This document shows, piece by piece, positions 10,946 through 19,760 of a stretch of 64,000 nucleotides of DNA (the stretch's first letter is position 1; each line of letters starts with the position of its first letter). The stretch is from assembly GCA_022509065.1 (NCBI GenBank), contig JAFLTY010000007.1, positions 1-64,000 on the forward strand. The letters run 5' to 3'. The notes below the pieces were generated by a model. The model was given only the letters and a program-made list of their open reading frames with translations, was not told the DNA's origin and did no database searches. Origin of the DNA: Muribaculaceae bacterium. GTDB lineage: Bacteria; Bacteroidota; Bacteroidia; Bacteroidales; Muribaculaceae. The position numbers and the translations under genes were made by a program.

Positions 10946-12682
10946 ATGAAAAAATTAAATAAAATAGCTTTATTCGGCGTCTCGGCGTTGGCCATGGCGG
11001 GACTCGTATCGTGTGGCGACGACATACCCACCGAACAGTACTTCGAAGGCGCGGATGTTGATTTCAACTACTGCGTGGACGGAGACGAATACAGCCTTGA
11101 CTACTACGTGGTGTCGACTATCCAGTTCAATAACACATCGGCCAAATCAGGCAATGTGACGTGGGATTTTGGTGACGGTACGACATCTAACGAGCCCAAC
11201 CCGAAACACCAGTACGAATCGGCCGGTATTTACCGCGTTTCCCTTACAGTTGCCGGAGCAGGCACACGGACATATCCCATCATGATATATGACATCACTC
11301 CGACATTGTCCGTCGATACTCAGTCAACCGACATCGTTGAGTTCAACAGCACCGAAATCACTTTCAAAATCGAACTCCCCAATCCTGAAAACAAGATTGT
11401 ACGTTATGTATGGAGTTTCCCGGAAGGCACCACCGATATAGACGGTAACGTCATGACTACTTTCGAAAGCTTTTCGGATGCATCGGGCAATGTAAACTAT
11501 CCGCCCGCCGTTAAGTTCGGTAATATAGGTTCACAGCGTGTTGAGATAGCAAGCTACTTTGACACAGAAGGCGCAAACCGTCGTCTTGAAGACTCTTATC
11601 TTAATGTACAGGTGGGTAGTAACGAACCCGCACCTACCATTTACTACGCACAACGTGGCGGCAATATCAAGGCACTCAAGCTTCTTGACCCCGATAAGCT
11701 CCCCGCAGGAACCAAAATTTACCCCTTCGACATGGGTGTATCGGCCGGCAATATGATGATGAACATCGTCTATGCTGACGTTCCTAACAGCGAAGGTGTA
11801 AACGAAGGTTGGATTTACCTCCTCGATGCCGGTAAACAGTACTATTACATCAATGATGAAGACGGCGTTCTTGGTGACGGCGCAATCAGTGTGATGCGTG
11901 TGGACGGTACCGGTGTAAATAATGTAATATCGAATGTCGGCGGTGCTGCGTTCAACGATCCCTTCCAAGGTTTCGTTTACAGCGGTTATCTTTACTACAG
12001 TGACCGTAACACCGGTGTGTCGCGCATATTGCTGACAGCTCGCGGCGAAGTACAAGGTAAGAACAGTGACAACAACCGCAACGAATATGTATGGATCAAC
12101 CAGCGTGTTCCTTACTACAACCGCGGTATCGCTTATGGTGCTATCCACACCGCTCTTGTACGCGACTCGAAAGGTGTATGGTGGTGGCCCAAGACCTACA
12201 ACGCAAACGGTATCTTCCGTTTCAAAGACTCTGACATTTACAACACTCAGACCGAAGCTGAAAAAGCAGCGCTGCCTTATCCGGTTGTAATGAACGGCCT
12301 TAAACTGAAAGCTTTCGCTATTGACGAAAAACGCAACGCCATGTACATGTGGCGCCTCAGCACAAGCCCCGGATTTGCGGCTTATCCGTTGCCCGGAGAC
12401 GCTGACTCCGGTAAAGAAGCGGAACCCACCGCATTCCTGTCGATGGATGCCGATCCTATCAATACTACCGATTCTGAAGGCGTTTATACCACACAGATGG
12501 CAGTCGACAGCGAATCGGGACGCGTATTCTTCTGTTTCCGTCCTACAGCAAGCGACTCTTCTGGTCTTCCCGCCGGTATCACATATTATGACCCCGAAAC
12601 CCAGAAGTGTTACCACTATGGCGATACCAACGACCTCGGCCTCGGTATCTGTATAAATCCGAACAAAACAAAATTGTTCTAA
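10946..12682 (+). CDS. PKD-domain surface lipoprotein
   Basis: This 578-residue lipoprotein starts with MKKLNKIALFGVSALAMAGL and lipobox LVSC (Cys23). Residues ~50-115 form a PKD domain, shown by VTWDFGDGTTSNEPNPKHQY followed by GIYRVSLTV. Residues ~225-578 contain repeated aromatic/Gly-rich blocks (YYAQRGGNIKALKL, GFVYSGYLYYSDRNTGVSRI, KAFAIDEKRNAMYMWRL, AVDSESGRVFFCF) that read like blades of a beta-propeller. Together these suggest a carbohydrate- or polymer-binding surface protein. It follows the previous lipoprotein by 41 bases and is the fourth gene of the SusCD run. No catalytic residues were identified. Confidence 0.85.
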   Translation: MKKLNKIALFGVSALAMAGLVSCGDDIPTEQYFEGADVDFNYCVDGDEYSLDYYVVSTIQFNNTSAKSGNVTWDFGDGTTSNEPNPKHQYESAGIYRVSLTVAGAGTRTYPIMIYDITPTLSVDTQSTDIVEFNSTEITFKIELPNPENKIVRYVWSFPEGTTDIDGNVMTTFESFSDASGNVNYPPAVKFGNIGSQRVEIASYFDTEGANRRLEDSYLNVQVGSNEPAPTIYYAQRGGNIKALKLLDPDKLPAGTKIYPFDMGVSAGNMMMNIVYADVPNSEGVNEGWIYLLDAGKQYYYINDEDGVLGDGAISVMRVDGTGVNNVISNVGGAAFNDPFQGFVYSGYLYYSDRNTGVSRILLTARGEVQGKNSDNNRNEYVWINQRVPYYNRGIAYGAIHTALVRDSKGVWWWPKTYNANGIFRFKDSDIYNTQTEAEKAALPYPVVMNGLKLKAFAIDEKRNAMYMWRLSTSPGFAAYPLPGDADSGKEAEPTAFLSMDADPINTTDSEGVYTTQMAVDSESGRVFFCFRPTASDSSGLPAGITYYDPETQKCYHYGDTNDLGLGICINPNKTKLF

Positions 12683-12750
12683 GTTAAGTACCGCATGTAT
12701 TCAGTAATGAGGACTTTGACTCTAAAAATCTGAATACCATCGTATAGTAG

Positions 12751-12770
12751 GGACGCACGTCAGTGCGTCC
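12751..12770. repeat. Short palindromic (REP-like) element
   Basis: GGACGCAC (12751-12758), loop GTCA, GTGCGTCC (12763-12770) form a perfect 8-bp stem, flanked by GTAG and TTAC that nearly extend it. It sits alone between the PKD lipoprotein and the glycosidase gene. It could be a dispersed extragenic palindrome or a transcription attenuator; no T-run follows. Confidence 0.5.
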
Positions 12771-12814
12771 TTACATTATTATAATAATTCTACTGCAAAA
12801 AGCTAAATATAATT

Positions 12815-15415
12815 ATGAAACCCTTTACAAAAACGCTTTTGTCCACTGTCTTGGGCGTTATGATGTTTCCTGTCACGTCAGTATTCGCCGATGCTCCGAC
12901 ACGCGAACATCGCTCAATATGGATGACCCCTTTCCTGTCGAATAACTGGCCTTCGTCGGCAATCACCGAAAGCAACGCAAAACAGGTACAGAATATCCTG
13001 GTGAACCGCCTTAAGAAATTCAAAGACCAAAATATAAACGTAATATATTACCATGCCCGCTCGATGTGCGACGCCACTTACGATTCGGCTTACGAACCAT
13101 GGTCGCGTACAGTAAGCGGCACACGTGGAGTTGCACCTGCTTTCGATCCATTCGGGTTTTTAGTAGAACAGGCTCACGAATACGGTATTGAGGTTTACGC
13201 CTGGATAAACCCATATCGGTATTGTTCGACAAGCAAATATGGCGAAGGCGAACTTAACTACGAGAATTCTCATCCCGATTGGTTAATTTCCCAATCAAAC
13301 GAAACCATACTAAATCCTGGTCTTGAGGAAGTAAAACAGCGTATAGTCGATGTCATTCTTGACATATTGAGCAAATATGATGTTGACGGTATTATTTTCG
13401 ATGACTATTTCTATACCAGCGGAACGCCCATGAATCTTGATGCTGACTTATACGCAGATTATAAAGCTTCGGGTGGCAACCTGTCACAAGCCGACTGGCG
13501 AAGAGCCAATGTCAACGACATGGTGCAGCGCGTTCATGACGCTATCAAACAGGCTAAACCATGGGTAGCATTCGGTATCAGTCCAGCCGGTGTAGCATCG
13601 CCTCCCACAGTCACTTCCGAATACGGGCTACAGCCTGTTCCGGGTGGTGGCGACTGGCAGTATAACGGCATCTATTCCGACCCGTTGGCTTGGCTGAAAG
13701 CCGGAACCATCGACTTTATCTCACCACAGATTTATTGGCCTAACCGTTTCGATGTTTTGAGCGAGTGGTGGTCGAATGCCGCTGTTAAGTATAATCGTCA
13801 TTTCTATCCTTCGGTGACGCTAAGCAGTATCAGCACCTACAAATATAGCGAGTTTGCGCGCGAAATAGATTATAACCGTTTGGTATCTCCTGCAGGGAGC
13901 CCCGGTTTTGTTTTCTTCCAGTACTCGGATTTTGTCAACTATTATGAGCGTTGGAACAACAAATCCACTGATTTCGGCACTATCCTCTCCGAAGATGTCT
14001 TCAATACCAAGGCTCTTACACCGATACGCCTCTGGGAAAAGACCCCCGACCCCGACATGGTGTCCAATGTCGTGCTTGACAGTGACTCATTGAAATGGGA
14101 TGCTACCCCTGCCGGCCGTTACGCCGTTTACAGAAAACCTGTCACCCAAACAACCGGTGCACTGGTTCTTGACGGTATATCCTACCGCAACGCATACGTT
14201 TTGCCGAAAGATGCCGCTGATTATGACTGGTTTGTCGCCGCTTACGACCGTTATGGCAAAACATCCACTCCATTGGGAGTAGGCGCTTCACCGCAGACTG
14301 GTACAGCACCTGTGCTGTTATATCCGGCCGAGGGCGAAAATCCCGTCGACTTGTTTGAGTTTAAGTGGGAGCACGATTCGTATCTGAATCGATATACCGT
14401 TGAGCTGGCCGTTGACGCTGATTTCGAAAGCATTCTCGGAATCATGGAAGTCGAAGGCCATACGGCTTCACTATCGGGGATGCCTTCGCTAACACGTGGA
14501 GAAAAATATTATTGGCGAGTCAAGGCTACCGATATAAACCGCGAACACCCGGTGAGTGCTTCAAGTTGGTTTATTGCACCCAAGATAGCTTTTACATCTG
14601 AAAACCACGATTTGGATATACGACACACCTTCGAATGGACCGCAGCTGTCGATGGTGCAGAATATATTTTCGAGATTTCGCGTAATGCGGATATGACATC
14701 TCCCATACTGCATGAAGTTGTTTCAACGACGTCATTCACCACACCATCGCATGTATTGGCCACCGGCCGTCAGTATTATGCCCGTGTCACGGCATCGATT
14801 GGAACAGCCTCTTCCTCATCCGAAATCATGCCTTTCACTACGGTCAATAAAGACGACTATGAAGCCCCCGTTATGCTGAATCCGGCCGAAGACGGCTTGA
14901 CACTTCACAGCAACGAGGTTATCAGCATAGCACCGTGGGAGGGCATGTCGTCGGTTACTGTCCAGATTGCAGAGACTACCGAATTCCCAACGCGTAGCAG
15001 CTATAGTTACACACTCTCTGATTATGCGACATCGACACCCGAACTCGGAACCATTAAGATAACTTCGAAGGCTTTGGTTGACGGTAAAACATATTATGTT
15101 CGAGCTCGAGGCACATATAGCCTCACCACCACGGATGCTCCTGTCTACACCGACTATTCACCGGTACGGTCGTTTGTCTATTCGTCCGAAGCTGGTGTTG
15201 GCGATGTTGTCGCTGAGGAGAATGCGGTATGGATTGACGCTGACCTCATGCTCCATGTCAATGATTCTGTCAAGTCAGTAGCTGTCTACACCATCGCTGG
15301 AGTCAAACTGGCTGAGTACAATTGCGATGGCGTTAATCAAATCAGCCTCGAAAGTCTTGAACCCGGTGCATACGTCATTTCGGCAGGCTCTCACACACTA
15401 AAACTCGTTAAATAA
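12815..15415 (+). CDS. GHL10-family (DUF187) glycoside hydrolase with Fn3-like domains and T9SS-like tail
   Basis: This 866-residue secreted enzyme has a signal peptide (residues 1-26, ending VFADA) and a GHL10/DUF187 barrel of about residues 30-390, recognised by REHRSIWMTPF, NINVIYYHARS, GIEVYAWINPYRY, DVDGIIFDDYFY and IDFISPQIYWPNR. Three Fn3-like beta domains follow (about 410-790). The last ~65 residues (VYTIAGVKLAEYN ... LEPGAYVIS ... LKLVK) resemble the type A C-terminal sorting domain of type IX secretion cargo. Some GHL10 enzymes (E. coli DigH) cut peptidoglycan glycan strands lacking stem peptides; whether this one does is not shown. It is 133 bases after the PKD lipoprotein, with a palindrome between them. 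Confidence 0.9.
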   Translation: MKPFTKTLLSTVLGVMMFPVTSVFADAPTREHRSIWMTPFLSNNWPSSAITESNAKQVQNILVNRLKKFKDQNINVIYYHARSMCDATYDSAYEPWSRTVSGTRGVAPAFDPFGFLVEQAHEYGIEVYAWINPYRYCSTSKYGEGELNYENSHPDWLISQSNETILNPGLEEVKQRIVDVILDILSKYDVDGIIFDDYFYTSGTPMNLDADLYADYKASGGNLSQADWRRANVNDMVQRVHDAIKQAKPWVAFGISPAGVASPPTVTSEYGLQPVPGGGDWQYNGIYSDPLAWLKAGTIDFISPQIYWPNRFDVLSEWWSNAAVKYNRHFYPSVTLSSISTYKYSEFAREIDYNRLVSPAGSPGFVFFQYSDFVNYYERWNNKSTDFGTILSEDVFNTKALTPIRLWEKTPDPDMVSNVVLDSDSLKWDATPAGRYAVYRKPVTQTTGALVLDGISYRNAYVLPKDAADYDWFVAAYDRYGKTSTPLGVGASPQTGTAPVLLYPAEGENPVDLFEFKWEHDSYLNRYTVELAVDADFESILGIMEVEGHTASLSGMPSLTRGEKYYWRVKATDINREHPVSASSWFIAPKIAFTSENHDLDIRHTFEWTAAVDGAEYIFEISRNADMTSPILHEVVSTTSFTTPSHVLATGRQYYARVTASIGTASSSSEIMPFTTVNKDDYEAPVMLNPAEDGLTLHSNEVISIAPWEGMSSVTVQIAETTEFPTRSSYSYTLSDYATSTPELGTIKITSKALVDGKTYYVRARGTYSLTTTDAPVYTDYSPVRSFVYSSEAGVGDVVAEENAVWIDADLMLHVNDSVKSVAVYTIAGVKLAEYNCDGVNQISLESLEPGAYVISAGSHTLKLVK

Positions 15416-15451
15416 GTGTTGTTAAGCCTTATTAAGGTTAATTAACATATC

Positions 15452-15461
15452 GGGGGGGGGG
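15452..15461 (+). repeat. Homopolymeric G10 tract
   Basis: Ten consecutive G residues stand in otherwise A+T-rich intergenic DNA, 17 bases upstream of a -7-type box (15479-15486). Runs of this length are prone to slipped-strand length change. Confidence 0.9.
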
Positions 15462-15478
15462 AATTTTAATAAAATCTT

Positions 15479-15486
15479 TAAATTTG
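15479..15486 (+). promoter_or_regulatory. Candidate -7 box downstream of the G tract
   Basis: TAAATTTG fits the Bacteroidota -7 consensus, but the place where a -33 TTTG is expected (15456-15459) lies inside the G10 tract. Transcription would start near 15493 and meet a strong terminator at 15600-15640. A second -7-like TACATTTG is at 15678-15685, just upstream of the phosphatase gene, also without a clear -33 box. Confidence 0.4.
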
Positions 15487-15599
15487 CACAGAAGTTTTTA
15501 AATTTTTATCTCACCCTCATTATAATCACCAATTTTTTACGATTATATATTAATAAGTAGTTATTCTGTATAATTTCATAATGTAATAATGTTGGTAGT

Positions 15600-15640
15600 C
15601 CTCCGGATGGTTAGTGATAATCAAATCCGGAGGTTTTTTT
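15600..15640 (+). terminator. Intrinsic terminator in the 15.4-15.7 kb gap
   Basis: CCTCCGGAT (15600-15608) pairs perfectly with ATCCGGAGG (15625-15633) and is followed by seven T. It ends transcription from the GHL10 side or from the candidate promoter at 15479. It lies 85 bases before the metallophosphatase start, so that gene needs its own promoter or read-through. Confidence 0.88.
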
Positions 15641-15725
15641 GTGATTAGCCATTATAGGCGAACCCAAAATTCTTTCATACATTTGTAGGAGAAACGATAT
15701 TATTGTCAAACTTACTCTTGATGAC

Positions 15726-17018
15726 ATGAAGAAATCTATTTGTCTGGCCGTTCTGGGCACGGCAATTCTTAGCTTTGCGAGCGAGCCGGTGCGTTATGGC
15801 ACGGGTCTTCCTGCGACCGGGTCGGATGCGCCGATTCATACAGTGTTTACCAATCCCGGCGAAGACTGCACGACTCAGATGAACCTAAGTTTTGCGTCCA
15901 CACCGGGCATCGAGTGTCGTGTAATATACTCGGACGGCGTTGAAACGTGTACGGTCAACTCGACAGGTACGCTTTGTCTCACTTTTGACTCCATCAACTC
16001 CAAATTGATGGACAATACCGATGTGACAGAGCGTCATGTCTTTGACAAGCACCGCGTTGAGCTCAGCGGTTTGAAACCTGACACTGAATACACATACACT
16101 GTACTTCCCGTCGAGAGCTCCGGAAACGCCGATGTGCAAACCTATCGTTTTCGTACAGCAGGGAGCGATTCATGGAAAGCGGCCGTTATTAGTGACTTCC
16201 ATCATTATTCGCCACTATGGAGACGTCTTGACGCGGCCATGGGGATGATTGATGTGCTTGACAGTGTCTCGGGAGGCTTCGATTGGGTATTGACCCCTGG
16301 CGACCAATGCGCATGGGGAGGCAGCTACAACTACTGGACTGAACTGTCCGAGCAGCCCGCTTATCGCAACTATATGTGGGCAGGCGTTGAAGGCAATCAC
16401 GACCACATGACACGCGACAATGATAAATCAGATGCGTTTTTCCGTGACACCCACGCCAATCCTCTCAACGGATACACCGGTCAGGAAGGTGTTGCTTACT
16501 GGTTCAAATACGGCGATGTGTTGTTTTTTATGCTAAATAACGAAGCAATGCGCACAAAAGAAAGCTTGGAACCGGTTTTTGAATGGATGAAAGGTGTTGT
16601 TGCCGACCATCCCTCGAAATATGTGGTAGTTGTCGAACATTATGAATGGCTCATCGGAACCAACGGTGCCAACAGTCAGCTCGATCGGTTTTATGAGCTG
16701 TTCGACAGTATTGGCGTCGATCTGGCCATCTCGGGCAACAATCATGCTTATTTGCGAACTCCGGCTTTACGTAATCGTGTTCCGGTCAGTGCCCGTCAAG
16801 GCACATTCTATGTTGTTTGTCCGTCAAGCGATGACAGCCGCGGTCGCGATCTCAAGCCTGTGGAGGCTAACGATGATATCATCTCAATGCGTTGGAGCGA
16901 GGGTGCACATACCGTTGGTGGCATGATAATGGATGTCAATCCGCAACGCATCGTCATGACCCTTTACGACCGTTATGGTACTGTCTGCGACTCCTTCACC
17001 GTCCCGGCCAAACCTTAA
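15726..17018 (+). CDS. Secreted purple-acid-phosphatase-like metallophosphoesterase
   Basis: This 430-residue exported protein has a signal peptide (MKKSICLAVLGTAILSFAS), an N-terminal Fn3-like domain typical of purple acid phosphatases (to about residue 145), and a calcineurin-like metallophosphoesterase domain. Metal-site motifs are visible in order: ISDFHH, LTPGDQ, GVEGNHDH, VVEHYEW and SGNNHAY. The last motif is usually G-H-x-H; here the first His is Asn, a variant I associate with some bacterial Fn3-phosphatases. The substrate is probably a phosphate ester outside the cytoplasm. The ATG at 15726 is chosen because a nearer upstream ATG (15721) runs into a stop after two codons. Confidence 0.9.
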   Translation: MKKSICLAVLGTAILSFASEPVRYGTGLPATGSDAPIHTVFTNPGEDCTTQMNLSFASTPGIECRVIYSDGVETCTVNSTGTLCLTFDSINSKLMDNTDVTERHVFDKHRVELSGLKPDTEYTYTVLPVESSGNADVQTYRFRTAGSDSWKAAVISDFHHYSPLWRRLDAAMGMIDVLDSVSGGFDWVLTPGDQCAWGGSYNYWTELSEQPAYRNYMWAGVEGNHDHMTRDNDKSDAFFRDTHANPLNGYTGQEGVAYWFKYGDVLFFMLNNEAMRTKESLEPVFEWMKGVVADHPSKYVVVVEHYEWLIGTNGANSQLDRFYELFDSIGVDLAISGNNHAYLRTPALRNRVPVSARQGTFYVVCPSSDDSRGRDLKPVEANDDIISMRWSEGAHTVGGMIMDVNPQRIVMTLYDRYGTVCDSFTVPAKP

Positions 17019-17072
17019 TGTAGACCGGCTCTAACTAACAGCCGCAGGGAGTTTCCGGCGCCGAACCATCGT

Positions 17073-17792
17073 TTACAAACGGTTTGTTCGCGCCAGCGAC
17101 AGAAAAGTCACCGAGGCGGGTGTGCAAGCGGCCAGTATAGTTTTTAGGGCGCTGAACATTGTCGCTCCGGTGGTGATTACATCGTCAAGCAAAGCTATGT
17201 TTTTCCCGTCGAGTTGTTCGGGATGACGTACACTGAAAATGTCACGGACGTTGTCGGCTCGCTCGTCACGATTCTTTGAGGTCTGTGTCGAATGTGATTT
17301 TTTCGCGTAAAGGTTGTGACCTATTTTTATGCCGGTCATGTCTGCTATACCCAGCGCTATCTCATGCGACTGATTATAGCCTCGCGCCACATATTTGCTC
17401 CAATGCAGCGGTATGGGTAATATCACGTCAATACCGAGCTCTTCGGGATGTTTGTAATCGGTGAATTCGCGTCCCAATTTTCTGGCCAGTTTCTTTCGGT
17501 CGTTATATTTAATATGGTGAATAAGACGGTGTGAGGGGTCATCGTGACTATAGACGAACCACGATCTTACCCTTATCGACGACCCCGGCGTGCCTATATA
17601 TGTCAGCATCGTGTCATTATGAATGACAGGCAACTTCATCAGACATTTCAGACATAATACGTCCTCATGCTTTTGCAAGGCATTATCACACAAAGCGCAT
17701 TGAACCGGCCATATTGTATGTGACGCGCGACGAAGCATGCGCCCGAGCCTCAGACTCAGAGTGTGGAGGCGAGATACGGTGGCCGGTTTCAT
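17073..17792 (-). CDS. comF: ComF-family phosphoribosyltransferase-like protein
   Basis: ComF-family proteins are linked to DNA uptake in competent bacteria; in Bacteroidota the role is not established. The 239-residue protein has the N-terminal zinc-binding CALCDNAL...CLKCL pattern (residues ~32-55), the HHIKYNDRKKLAR element, IPLHWSKYVARGYNQSHEIA, and the C-terminal phosphoribosyltransferase loop ALLDDVITTGATM (about residues 200-212). It is transcribed alone on the minus strand, converging with the metallophosphatase. Confidence 0.92.
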   Translation of the reverse strand: MKPATVSRLHTLSLRLGRMLRRASHTIWPVQCALCDNALQKHEDVLCLKCLMKLPVIHNDTMLTYIGTPGSSIRVRSWFVYSHDDPSHRLIHHIKYNDRKKLARKLGREFTDYKHPEELGIDVILPIPLHWSKYVARGYNQSHEIALGIADMTGIKIGHNLYAKKSHSTQTSKNRDERADNVRDIFSVRHPEQLDGKNIALLDDVITTGATMFSALKTILAACTPASVTFLSLARTNRL

Positions 17793-17863
17793 TTTGCGTT
17801 AGGGGATATATTAGGTTGATATTTGGTGTTTAGGCCTTTTTTGTCGAAATTTGTCGATGTCTT

Positions 17864-18364
17864 ATGGAACTTTTCATATCACATATTGTCTTGCGGGTTG
17901 CGTGGTCGGCAACCTACACATATATACTCCTGCTTTTTGCGGCTGCTGCTTTCGTTGCTTTTGTATGCCGACCCAAAGGACGTGGCGAGGCCGTCAAGCG
18001 ACTCTTCGCCGGTGAGCTCTTGCCGGTCGATGGCTCTCATGAAGTCGTGTCTGAACCCTCAATCTCAGTTCGGTGCCTCGAAGGAGGCAAAGTGCTGTTC
18101 GAAAGGTTAGGTGTCGACGGCCTAACCTCGTCGGGAGCTGTCTCGCTGGCTGTCACCTTTGTCGGGAAGGATGTAGAGATAGTCGAGCGCGTCATGCCGG
18201 GTTACCCCTCGGACATTCCGATGGCCGGCGCCTCTTTTGTCATCGATATGACAGGTCACGAATGGAGACATATCAGGTGGAGTAACGAAGACAACGGACT
18301 TTGGTGCGCTTTCACCCTCCATGTGCGTCCGGGCATTCATTTCGACGTGACGCTTAAAAGGTGA
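17864..18364 (+). CDS. Uncharacterised single-pass membrane protein
   Basis: I do not recognise this 166-residue protein. One transmembrane segment is clear near the N-terminus (about residues 10-35, ATYTYILLLFAAAAFVAFVC), followed by a basic stretch (RPKGRGEAVKR) that would face the cytoplasm. The remaining ~120 residues look like a small beta-rich soluble domain. It is divergent from comF (71 bases apart) and its last 11 bases overlap the 3' end of the convergent mgtE. The good open frame, its fit between neighbours and the signal-anchor make it likely real, but no function can be given. Confidence 0.65.
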   Translation: MELFISHIVLRVAWSATYTYILLLFAAAAFVAFVCRPKGRGEAVKRLFAGELLPVDGSHEVVSEPSISVRCLEGGKVLFERLGVDGLTSSGAVSLAVTFVGKDVEIVERVMPGYPSDIPMAGASFVIDMTGHEWRHIRWSNEDNGLWCAFTLHVRPGIHFDVTLKR

Positions 18365-19727
18365 CCGGATTGCCCAGCACTTTAAGGAAGAATGTGGCTA
18401 TCTGAACGTAGATGATGAGACCGACAAGGTCGTTGGATATCTGGATAAACGGGCCTGTCGCCAAGGCGGGATTGATGTGCAATTTTTCCAATGTAAGGGG
18501 CACCACGGTGCCGAGAATTGTGGCGAACATCACGACAAAGAACAGCGAGACGGCCACCGATATGGTGACGGCGAACTCACCCGGAAGCATCAACAGGTTG
18601 TATATGAACACCACGCCGGACAGCACGGTTGCGTTGAGCAAACCTATGACGACTTCTTTGCCAAGCTGTCTCGAAAACTCCTTCACCTCCAGGGTGCCGT
18701 TGGCCAGCGATTGTACCACTATAGCCGAGGCCTGAACGCCTACATTACCGCCGGTACCACCGATGATGGGGATAAACAGCGCCAACGCGGTCACTACCTG
18801 GAGTTTCTCTTCGAACGAGCCGAGGATTAGCGAAGCCACTATACCAGAAAATATGCCGATAAGTAGCCACGGTATGCGCGCCTTGGTCTGTGCGAATATG
18901 GAGTCGTCGGCGTCAACGTCGCTCGAAAGACCCGATGCCAACTGGTAGTCACGTTCGCTCGATTCGCGCACATGGTCCATGACGTCGTCAACGGTGATGC
19001 GTCCCAAAAGACGCCCTATAGAGTCGATCACAGGCATGGCGACAAGGTCGTATTTCTCGAAATCGAGCGCTACCTCATCTATTGGCGTGTCCACTTTGAC
19101 GCTCACAGGGTCTTCCTCCATGACATGGCGTATCTTTGACACCGAGGGGTGGGTGATAAGTTTGGTGAGTGGCAGTATACCTTTGAGTTTGTTGTCATCG
19201 TCGACAACATACACATAATATATCTCGTCCATCTCCTCGGCCTGCAGTCGCATCTGCTTGATGCATTCGGGCATCGACCAGTTCTCGTTGACCACGAGCA
19301 TTTCGGTGCCCATCAGACCGCCCGCGGTATCTTCGTCGTACTTGAGTAGGTCGATAATGTCGCCGGCCTGTTCCACATCGTCGATATGAGCCAGGATAGC
19401 TTCGCGCTCGTCTTCGTCAAGTTGTTGTATAAGGTCGACGGCATCGTCGGTGTCCAGGTGGTCTATCTGCTTGGCTATCTCTTCCGCGGGCATCGCGCTG
19501 AGCAGTTTCAAACGATCTTCTTCGTCGAGCTCCATCAGCACGTCGGCTGCCGTATCCTCATCCAGGAGACGGTATAAGTACTCGGCCTCCTCCAGGTCGA
19601 GGTTTTGATACAACTCGGCGATATCGGCGGGATGGAGAGTGGCCAACTCCGCGCGGGCCTCTTCGGCGCGGTTGTCGTTTATTATCTTGCGGATATGCTC
19701 CAGATATTCGTCGTTGTATTCTTTCAT
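18354..19727 (-). CDS. mgtE: MgtE-family magnesium transporter
   Basis: This is an inner-membrane Mg2+ channel/transporter. The 457 residues show the family's order: N-terminal alpha-superhelical domain (about 1-135, LHPADIAELYQNLDLEEA and repeats), two CBS domains (about 135-260, YVYVVDDDNKLKGILPLTKL and MPVIDSIGRLLGRITVDDV), and five membrane helices (about 285-457). The conserved PIIGGTGGNVGVQASAIVVQ pore segment is present. In the family the cytosolic acidic domains sense Mg2+ and close the pore. It lies 33 bases downstream of rsmA on the same strand, so the two are probably co-transcribed. Confidence 0.97.
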   Translation of the reverse strand: MKEYNDEYLEHIRKIINDNRAEEARAELATLHPADIAELYQNLDLEEAEYLYRLLDEDTAADVLMELDEEDRLKLLSAMPAEEIAKQIDHLDTDDAVDLIQQLDEDEREAILAHIDDVEQAGDIIDLLKYDEDTAGGLMGTEMLVVNENWSMPECIKQMRLQAEEMDEIYYVYVVDDDNKLKGILPLTKLITHPSVSKIRHVMEEDPVSVKVDTPIDEVALDFEKYDLVAMPVIDSIGRLLGRITVDDVMDHVRESSERDYQLASGLSSDVDADDSIFAQTKARIPWLLIGIFSGIVASLILGSFEEKLQVVTALALFIPIIGGTGGNVGVQASAIVVQSLANGTLEVKEFSRQLGKEVVIGLLNATVLSGVVFIYNLLMLPGEFAVTISVAVSLFFVVMFATILGTVVPLTLEKLHINPALATGPFIQISNDLVGLIIYVQIATFFLKVLGNPVTF

Positions 19728-19760
19728 GACACCGTTCGTTTTATGCGTTGATAATTGGTG

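Noticed and set aside
11531..12616. 361-codon minus-strand open frame inside the PKD lipoprotein gene
   Set aside because: The plus-strand gene has a lipobox and PKD domain and fits the operon; the reverse frame has no recognisable protein features.
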